Assembly: GCA_964530335.1 (NCBI GenBank)
Contig: CAZGYG010000038.1
Span: 1 to 25,155 of the forward strand
Source: VGDP01 sp964530335
GTDB lineage: Bacteria > Pseudomonadota > Alphaproteobacteria > SP197
DNA: 25,155 bases
Reading direction: 5' to 3'
Shown: positions 19,306 through 25,155 of the stretch, piece after piece
Position numbering within the stretch: position 1 is the stretch's first letter
How the letters are laid out: the number at the start of each line of letters is the position of its first letter
The notes under the pieces: model-generated
Databases searched by the model: none
Told to the model about the DNA's origin: nothing
Seen by the model: the letters and a program-made list of their open reading frames with translations, nothing else
Program-made: the position numbers and the translations under genes

Positions 19306-20265
19306 CTATCCCGCTCGCGGGTGGGCGGCGCGGTAGGTGCGCAGCAGGCTCTCGGTCTCCACCGCCGTGTAGCGCTGGGTCGTCGACAGGCTGGCATGAC
19401 CGAGCAGCTCCTGGATCGTGCGCAGGTCCGCGCCCCGGTCCAGCAGGTGCGTGGCGAAGCTGTGGCGGAGCGCGTGCGGCGTCGCCGTTTCGGGCAACCC
19501 GAGCGCCCGGCGCAGCTCGCGCATGCGGCGCTGCACGACGCCCGCGGCCAGGCGCCCGCCGTGCATGCCGACGAACAGCGGCGCGTCGGGCCTGGCTTCG
19601 CCCGGGCGCAGCGCGAGGTACTGGGCGAGCGCGGTGCACACCGCCGGCAGCAGCGGCACCATACGGTCCTTGCCGCCCTTGCCCCGCACGCGGAGCACGT
19701 CGGGTTCGCCGGCGACGTGGGCGCAGTCGAGGCCGAGCGCTTCGCCGATGCGCAGGCCCGCGCCGTAAAACAAGTGCACCAGCGCGCCGTCGCGCGCGGC
19801 GAGCCACGGCTCGGGCAAATGCTGGGCCGCGTCCAGCACGTCCCGCGCCTGGCCCACGGTCAGGGGCCGCGGCAGTCCGGCGGGCAGACGCGGCGCGCGC
19901 GTCCGGGCGAAGACCGGGTTGTCGATGAGCTCCGCCCGCTCGAGCCGGCGGAACAGTCCGCGCACCGCCGACAGAGCCCGCGCGGTCGAGGTCCGGGCGC
20001 GGTCCTCGCGGGCGCGGCGGGCCAGCCACGCGCGCACGTCGGTCGGCGCGAGCCGCGCGAGATCGGCAAGCTTGGGCGCATGACCAAGGTGCTCGGCCAG
20101 GAAATCGAGGAAGAAGGCGACGTCGCGGCCGTAGGCGTCGATCGTGTGCCGCGAGGCGCGCCGTTCGCCCTGGAGCCAGCCGGCCCACAGCGCGAGCGCC
20201 GGGCCCAAGTGCCGCGCCGAGGGCCGTGCCCTCAGAGCGGCAAGCCCAGGCGCGTCCGCAGGCAC
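19306..20265 (-). CDS. xerC: Tyrosine recombinase XerC
   Basis: XerC acts with XerD at the dif site to resolve chromosome dimers at cell division. The 319-residue protein has an N-terminal SAM-like domain (about 20-110) and a C-terminal catalytic domain with the complete set Arg172 (GAGLRIGEAL), Lys196 (RGKGGKDR), His264 and Arg267 (HALRHSFATH), His290 (LLGHASLSTTQ) and the nucleophile Tyr299. No ATG lies near the expected N-terminus; a GTG at 20265 gives the usual length and starts within the end of the DUF484 gene (34-base overlap). The frame stays open far upstream only as a shadow of DUF484. The gene lies downstream of DUF484 and the transaldolase gene on the same strand, and the DUF484-xerC pairing is common in Proteobacteria. 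The call of xerC over xerD rests on this context. Confidence 0.92.
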   Translation of the reverse strand: MPADAPGLAALRARPSARHLGPALALWAGWLQGERRASRHTIDAYGRDVAFFLDFLAEHLGHAPKLADLARLAPTDVRAWLARRAREDRARTSTARALSAVRGLFRRLERAELIDNPVFARTRAPRLPAGLPRPLTVGQARDVLDAAQHLPEPWLAARDGALVHLFYGAGLRIGEALGLDCAHVAGEPDVLRVRGKGGKDRMVPLLPAVCTALAQYLALRPGEARPDAPLFVGMHGGRLAAGVVQRRMRELRRALGLPETATPHALRHSFATHLLDRGADLRTIQELLGHASLSTTQRYTAVETESLLRTYRAAHPRAG

Positions 20266-20945
20266 TGTTCCAAGACCTCGGCCAGGAAACGCAAGGCGCC
20301 CGTGCCGCCGGGCAATCGGTTGGGACGGCGGCTGCCGACGGCGAGCACCGCCGGAGGCAGGCCGCGCGCGCCGCCGAGCCGCGCGAGCACGGCCGAACGC
20401 GCCAGGCCCGCGGCGGCGCCGAACACACGCGCGTCCCCGCGGCCGTCGGCGACGGACTTCACGGCGCACCCGGCGCCGAGCGCCGCATCGATGGTACCCG
20501 GCGGCACGCAACGCACGCCGGCGACGTCGCGTCGCGTCGCGCCATCGTCGCATTCGACGGCGAGCACGGCGGCGTCGACGTCGAGCAGGACCGCCAGGTC
20601 CGTCGTGACCACCTCGACCAGCGAGTTCAGGTCCTGGGCCGCGATCATGGCCAGGGCGGCCTTGTGCGCCTGCTGGGTGAGCGAGCGCAGCGCGCGCCGT
20701 TCACGGATCCATTCGCGTTCGCGCTCCTCGAGCCGGCGCACGGCGGCGCGCAGCCGCTCGATCAGGAAGCCCTGGAGGTCGGCTATGCCGGAGCCGAGCG
20801 CGCGGTGCGGCGCAGCCTGGCTCGCCAGCAGGTCGGGGTGCTCGGCCAGGAACCCGGGGTTCTCCGCCAGGAACGCGGCCACCTGCTCGGCCGAGACCTT
20901 GGCCGGCGTCTCCCGCGTTCTCGAGGTTTCGGCCCGGCCCGGCAT
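20232..20945 (-). CDS. DUF484 family protein
   Basis: This 237-residue protein has an N-terminal helical segment (VSAEQVAAFLAENPGFLAEHPDLL, in two parts around residues 17-41) that is the hallmark of DUF484. It is followed by a charged coiled-coil-like helix (about 60-90, ERLRAAVRRLEEREREWI) and a GAF-like domain in the rest. Members are found next to xerC in many Proteobacteria, but no biochemical function is established. A GGAG ribosome binding site precedes the ATG. The gene starts 8 bases after the transaldolase stop, and its end overlaps the xerC start, so the three genes form one minus-strand operon. A role linked to recombination or replication is only a guess from the neighbourhood. 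Confidence 0.85.
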   Translation of the reverse strand: MPGRAETSRTRETPAKVSAEQVAAFLAENPGFLAEHPDLLASQAAPHRALGSGIADLQGFLIERLRAAVRRLEEREREWIRERRALRSLTQQAHKAALAMIAAQDLNSLVEVVTTDLAVLLDVDAAVLAVECDDGATRRDVAGVRCVPPGTIDAALGAGCAVKSVADGRGDARVFGAAAGLARSAVLARLGGARGLPPAVLAVGSRRPNRLPGGTGALRFLAEVLEQCLRTRLGLPL

Positions 20946-20953
20946 GGTCGCTC

Positions 20954-21619
20954 CTAACGGGCGAGAATCGTCTGGCCGGTCTTCTTCCAGTCGGCCAGGA
21001 AGCTGTCGAGCCCCTTGTCGGTCAGCGCGTGCTTGACGAGCTGGCGCAGGATCGCGGGCGGGATGGTGCACACGTCGGCGCCGATCTTCGCGGCCTCGAT
21101 CACGTGCCCGGGATGGCGCACCGAGGCGACCAGCACCTCGGTCCGAAATTCGTCCTTGTAGTTGCGGAAGATGGTGACGATGTCGCGGATCACCTGCATG
21201 CCGTCGTGGCCGATGTCGTCGAGCCGGCCGACGAACGGCGAGACGAAGGCGGCGCCGGCCTTGGCCGCCAGTATAGCCTGGGCGGCGGAGAAGCAGAGCG
21301 TCACGTTGACCGCCGTGCCGGCCTGGGCGAGCGCGCGGCAGGCCTTGAGCCCGTCCCACGTCAGCGGCACCTTGACCGCGATGTTCGTCGCGATCTCGGC
21401 CAGTCGGCGGCCCTCGTTGATCATGGCGTCGGCCTCGGTCGCCGTGACCTCGGCGCTGACCGGGCCGTTGACCACCGCGCAGATCTCGCGCAGCACCTGG
21501 AACATGTCGCGGCCGGATTTCGCCACCAGCGACGGGTTCGTGGTCACGCCGTCGACCAGCCCGGTCGCCGCGAGCTCGCGAATCTCCGCCACCTCGGCGC
21601 TATCGACGAAGAACTTCAT
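20954..21619 (-). CDS. tal: Transaldolase (small, FSA-like subfamily)
   Basis: This enzyme of the non-oxidative pentose phosphate pathway exchanges a dihydroxyacetone unit between sedoheptulose-7-phosphate and glyceraldehyde-3-phosphate. The 221 residues correspond to the short decameric type. MKFFVDSAEVAEIREL carries Asp6, DGVTTNPSL holds Asn28, and Lys83 in NIAVKVPLTWDG forms the Schiff base. The VTLCFSAAQAILAAKAGA and SPFVGRLDDIG segments are those of true transaldolases; fructose-6-phosphate aldolases have Tyr in place of the Phe of SPF. A GAGGAAGGG ribosome binding site lies ahead of the ATG. It is the first gene of the operon with DUF484 and xerC and is divergent from priA, with 65 bases between the two starts, which must hold the promoters. 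Confidence 0.94.
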   Translation of the reverse strand: MKFFVDSAEVAEIRELAATGLVDGVTTNPSLVAKSGRDMFQVLREICAVVNGPVSAEVTATEADAMINEGRRLAEIATNIAVKVPLTWDGLKACRALAQAGTAVNVTLCFSAAQAILAAKAGAAFVSPFVGRLDDIGHDGMQVIRDIVTIFRNYKDEFRTEVLVASVRHPGHVIEAAKIGADVCTIPPAILRQLVKHALTDKGLDSFLADWKKTGQTILAR

Positions 21620-21684
21620 GCCCGTCCCTTCCTCCTGTCGCGGCCGCGCTTGCCCCGCGCCCCACGCCTGGCCGAGTGTAGCGG

Positions 21685-23868
21685 ATGCACTCGGACAGAG
21701 CCAAGGACGCACGCGTCGCCGTTCTGCTGCCCCTGCCGCTCGCCGGCCCGTATGATTATCGGCTGCCTGAGGGCCACGAGCTCGTGCCCGGCAGCTACGT
21801 GCGCGTCCCCCTCGGCCCCCGCATCGTGACCGGGGTGGCATGGGGCGCGGGCGACGGCGCGGTCGCCGACGACAAGCTGCGTTATGTCGCCCAGGTGCTC
21901 GACGTGCCGCCGATGCCCGAGGCCCTGCGCCGCTTCGTCGACTGGGTCGCCAGTTACACGCTGAGCCACCCCGGCGCCGTGCTGCGCATGTGCCTGGCCG
22001 TGCCGGCCGCGCTCGTGCCGCCCGCGCCGACGATCGGCTACCGGCCAACGGGTGCGGCGCCGGCACGGCTGACGGCGGCGCGGCGGCGCGTGCTCGAACG
22101 CGCATCGTCGGGCCCGCCGCTCGGCGCCGCGGCGCTGGCGCGCGAATCCGGGGTGTCGAGCGCGGTCGTGCGCGCGCTGGCGAAGGCGGGGGCGCTCGGC
22201 GAATCGCCGCTGTCGTCCGAACCTGCATTCCCGGTTCCCGATGCCGGCGCGCCCGGGCCGGCGCTGTCCGACGCCCAGGCAGTGGCGTCGGCCCATCTGA
22301 AGCAGGCGGCGTCGTCGTCGTCGTTCGCCGTCGCCGTGCTCGACGGCGTGACGGGCGCCGGCAAGACCGAGGTCTACTTCGAGGCGATCGCGGCGGCGCT
22401 GCGCGCCGGCCGCCAGGCGCTGGTCCTGCTGCCGGAGATCGCGCTGTCGGCCCAATGGCTGGCCCGCTTCGCCGAACGCTTCGGCTGCGCGCCAGCGGTA
22501 TGGCATTCCGAACTTGCCGCCGGGGTCCGCCGGCGCACCTGGCGCGCGGTGGCGTTCGGCCGGGCCGCGGTCGTGGTCGGCGCCCGCTCCGCGCTGTTCC
22601 TGCCGTTTCCGCGTCTCGGCCTGATCGTCGTCGACGAGGAGCATGACGCCTCCTACAAGCAGGAGGACGGTGTCATCTACCAGGCGCGCGACATGGCCGT
22701 CGTGCGCGCCCGAATCGAGAATCGGCCGGTCGTCCTGGCCTCCGCTACTCCGTCGCTCGAGACCGTCGCCAACGTCCAGCAGGGGCGCTACGCCACGCTG
22801 CGCCTGCCGGCGCGTCACGGCGGCGCCAGCCTGCCGGACGTCACGGTGATCGACATGCGCCACGATGGTCCGGCGGACCGGCGCCATTGGCTGGCGCCCC
22901 GCCTCACGGCGGATGCGGCGGCGGCGCTCGAGCGCGGCGAACAGGTGATGCTGTTCCTCAACCGCCGGGGCTACGCGCCGCTGACGCTGTGCCGCGCCTG
23001 CGGTCACCGGCTCGCCTGCCCGCAGTGCTCGGCGTGGCTGGTCGAGCACCGCGGCGCCGGCCGCCTGCAATGCCACCACTGCGGCTACGCCATCGCCCGG
23101 CCCGCGGCGTGTCCGGCATGCGCCGTCGAAGGCAAGCTCGCGCCGTGCGGCCCTGGCGTCGAACGCCTGGCGGAGGAGGCGGCGGCGCGTTTTCCCGAGG
23201 CCCGCCTGGCGGTCATGGCGAGCGACACCATCGCCAGCCCGAGCGCCGCCGACGGCCTGGTCCGGCGCATGGCCGAGCGCGACATCGACGTGCTCATCGG
23301 CACCCAGATCGTCGCCAAGGGTCACCATTTCCCGTGGCTGACCCTGGTCGGCGTCATCGATGCCGACCTTGGGCTCGCGGGCGGCGACCTGCGCGCCGGT
23401 GAGCGGACGTACCAGCTCCTGCACCAGGTCGCCGGGCGCGCCGGCCGGGCCGAGCGTCCGGGCCGCGTCGTGCTGCAGACCTTCCAGCCGGAACATCCGG
23501 TCATGCTGGCCCTGGCATCGGGCGATCGCGATCGCTTCGTCGCCGAGGAACTGGCCGAGCGCAAGGCCCACGGCATGCCGCCCTTCGGTCGGCTCGCCGC
23601 GCTCATCGTCGCCGGCCGGGGCGAGGACCGGGTGCGCACGACGTGCCAGCGCCTGGCCCGAGCGGCGCCCGACGAGCCGGGGATCGAGGTCGTGGGACCG
23701 GCGCCGGCGCCGCTCAGCCTGCTACGCGGGCGCACCCGCTGGCGATTCCTGGTCAAGGCCCGGCGGTCGGTGGCGTTGCAGCGCGTCCTGCGGGCCTGGC
23801 TCGCCGCGGTGCGACCCGAGGCGGGCGTGCGCATCCAGGCCGACATCGACCCTTACGGGTTCCTCTGA
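21685..23868 (+). CDS. priA: Primosomal protein N' (replication restart helicase)
   Basis: PriA recognises stalled or repaired replication forks, unwinds the lagging arm and reloads the replicative helicase. The 727 residues show the N-terminal 3'-DNA-binding domain beginning VAVLLPLPLAGPYDYRLPEG. The Walker A motif GVTGAGKTEVYFEA lies near 221-234 and the DEEH box is at 317-320 (VVDEEHDASYKQED). There are eight zinc-binding cysteines at 436, 439, 445, 448, 463, 466, 476 and 479, and the helicase motif GTQIVAKGHHFPWLTLVGVIDAD follows. No strong ribosome binding site is seen before the chosen ATG, so the start could be slightly different. It is divergent from the transaldolase gene. Its position just before the ATP synthase operon is a familiar alphaproteobacterial arrangement. 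Confidence 0.96.
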   Translation: MHSDRAKDARVAVLLPLPLAGPYDYRLPEGHELVPGSYVRVPLGPRIVTGVAWGAGDGAVADDKLRYVAQVLDVPPMPEALRRFVDWVASYTLSHPGAVLRMCLAVPAALVPPAPTIGYRPTGAAPARLTAARRRVLERASSGPPLGAAALARESGVSSAVVRALAKAGALGESPLSSEPAFPVPDAGAPGPALSDAQAVASAHLKQAASSSSFAVAVLDGVTGAGKTEVYFEAIAAALRAGRQALVLLPEIALSAQWLARFAERFGCAPAVWHSELAAGVRRRTWRAVAFGRAAVVVGARSALFLPFPRLGLIVVDEEHDASYKQEDGVIYQARDMAVVRARIENRPVVLASATPSLETVANVQQGRYATLRLPARHGGASLPDVTVIDMRHDGPADRRHWLAPRLTADAAAALERGEQVMLFLNRRGYAPLTLCRACGHRLACPQCSAWLVEHRGAGRLQCHHCGYAIARPAACPACAVEGKLAPCGPGVERLAEEAAARFPEARLAVMASDTIASPSAADGLVRRMAERDIDVLIGTQIVAKGHHFPWLTLVGVIDADLGLAGGDLRAGERTYQLLHQVAGRAGRAERPGRVVLQTFQPEHPVMLALASGDRDRFVAEELAERKAHGMPPFGRLAALIVAGRGEDRVRTTCQRLARAAPDEPGIEVVGPAPAPLSLLRGRTRWRFLVKARRSVALQRVLRAWLAAVRPEAGVRIQADIDPYGFL

Positions 23869-23934
23869 GTTCGTGCGGTCGGCAGGCCGCCCGTGGATGG
23901 CTCTGGCCGGCGTTCGCTGGGCCCCGAACCCCGG

Positions 23935-23963
23935 TTGCATCGCCCCTGCCCGTGTGTTACCAA
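23935..23963 (+). promoter_or_regulatory. Candidate promoter of the atp operon
   Basis: TTGCAT (23935-23940) and TACCAA (23958-23963) are separated by 17 bases in the gap after priA. The match to consensus is weak. The expected start of transcription, about 23970, coincides with the first base of the leader stem described next, which gives some added support. Confidence 0.3.
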
Positions 23964-23969
23964 ACGCCC

Positions 23970-24023
23970 GCCCTGGCGCGGGTGGGGGCCTGCGCCCAAA
24001 ACCACGGTTTTGCCTGCCAGGGC
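23970..24023 (+). promoter_or_regulatory. Structured leader of the atp operon
   Basis: Perfect 8-base arms GCCCTGGC (23970-23977) and GCCAGGGC (24016-24023) enclose a second palindrome CAAAACC/GGTTTTG (23997-24003 and 24006-24012). The folded element ends 42 bases before the atpH start. It could protect the 5' end of the long atp message or modulate its translation. It may also act as a weak stop for priA transcripts, although no T tract follows the outer stem. Confidence 0.5.
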
Positions 24024-24065
24024 ATTCAAACAGAAGGTGTTTTGGTCGGACCGAGGATCTCCCAG

Positions 24066-24625
24066 GTGGCGACGGACGACAATGCGGTGACCGGGCTCGG
24101 CGGGCGCTACGCGCGCGCCTTGTTCGAGCTCGCCCACGAGGCCAAGGCGCTCGACGCCATCGCCGTCGATCTCGGGCGAATCGAGGCCCAGCTCGACGCG
24201 AGCGACGACCTCAGCCGGCTCGTGGCCAGTCCGGTGCTGTCGCGGGCCGATCAGGGCCGGGCCATGGCGGCGATACTCGCGGCGATGGACGTCCACGCCC
24301 TGGTGCGCAGCACCGTGGGCCTGATGGCCGAGAAGCGCCGGCTGTTCGCGCTGGCCGACGTCATACGCTCGTATCGCCGGTTGCTCGCCCAGCGCCGCGG
24401 CGAGCTCGCGGCCGAGGTGACCGCGGCCCGCGAGCTCGGCGCCGAACAACGCGACGCCATCGCCGAGGCGCTCCGCAGCGCGCTGGGCCGCGCGGTGACG
24501 GTCGAGACCCGGGTCGATCCGGCGCTGATCGGCGGGCTCGTGGTTCGCGTGGGGTCGCGCATGATCGACAGCTCGTTGCGCACCAAGCTGCAGCGGCTGC
24601 AGTTCGCCATGAAAGGGATCGGTTG

Positions 24626-24626
<1 letters not shown>
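24066..24626 (+). CDS. atpH: ATP synthase F1 delta subunit
   Basis: The delta subunit links the F1 head to the peripheral stalk of the F-type ATP synthase. From a GTG start at 24066 the protein has 186 residues, normal for the family. GLGGRYARALFELAHEAK near the N-terminus is the typical delta signature, and the C-terminal GGLVVRVGSRMIDSSLRTKLQRL is the conserved OSCP-type end. No ATG is available in the right place; GTG is favoured because GAGG lies 9 bases upstream and the family similarity begins right after it. An in-frame TTG about 24 bases earlier is a less likely start. The stop codon overlaps the atpA ATG by one base (TGATG). In Alphaproteobacteria the operon usually continues atpAGDC, with the F0 genes elsewhere. 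Confidence 0.94.

Positions 24627-25155
<529 letters not shown>

Noticed and set aside
19194..19397. A longer antitoxin with 68 extra N-terminal residues
   Set aside because: The extension covers the promoter and operator and is not similar to antitoxin N-termini.
21616..23571. A 651-codon open frame opposite priA
   Set aside because: It is antisense to the conserved PriA domains; no ribosome binding site and no family resemblance.

Overview
The window is a very GC-rich stretch of bacterial chromosome, densely packed with genes of central energy metabolism. The order sdhCDAB ... mdh ... sucCD-sucAB-lpdA ... xerC-DUF484-transaldolase ... priA-atpHA, together with protein features such as an LDH-like malate dehydrogenase and the alphaproteobacterial SdhC/SdhD type, points to an alphaproteobacterium, most likely of the Rhodospirillales kind. 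That placement is an inference from synteny and protein style; no rRNA or tRNA gene is present to confirm it.

Layout from left to right. Positions 1-3367 hold the succinate dehydrogenase operon, with sdhC cut by the left edge. Positions 3368-9353 look like an accessory segment inside the TCA-cycle region: a CmcJ/NvfI-like putative non-haem iron oxygenase (+), a BrnT-BrnA toxin-antitoxin pair (-), a two-gene minus-strand operon for a D-2-hydroxyacid dehydrogenase and a thiamine-diphosphate enzyme, and a divergent CoA-acylating methylmalonate-semialdehyde dehydrogenase (mmsA). mdh follows mmsA after 17 bases and ends in a clear stem-loop terminator. Positions 10350-18166 hold sucC-sucD-sucA-sucB-lpdA, preceded by an inverted repeat, a candidate promoter and a small upstream reading frame that abuts the sucC start codon. 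A large palindromic hairpin follows lpdA.

Positions 18276-19273 (-) carry a second toxin-antitoxin module, a RES-domain toxin with its Xre/MbcA/ParS-like antitoxin. Its promoter has a long near-perfect inverted repeat around the -35 box. Next, on the minus strand, come a transaldolase, a DUF484 protein and xerC, transcribed in that order. priA is divergent from the transaldolase gene. After a 197-base structured leader come atpH and the start of atpA, which is cut by the right edge.

Functionally, the SDH, malate dehydrogenase, succinyl-CoA synthetase and 2-oxoglutarate dehydrogenase genes cover the oxidative half of the TCA cycle from 2-oxoglutarate to oxaloacetate, apart from fumarase. The ATP synthase genes use the resulting proton gradient. 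The middle segment could feed CoA esters into this pathway: hydroxy acid to oxo acid to aldehyde to acyl-CoA. That pathway is a hypothesis. No CRISPR array, insertion sequence, prophage, tRNA or rRNA was seen. No stretch longer than 300 bases lacks a gene; the longest gaps are 3368-3514, 7693-7853, 10317-10468, 18167-18275, 19194-19305 and 23869-24065. I did not find a convincing wholly new multi-gene system. The most notable items are regulatory structures and the accessory segment.
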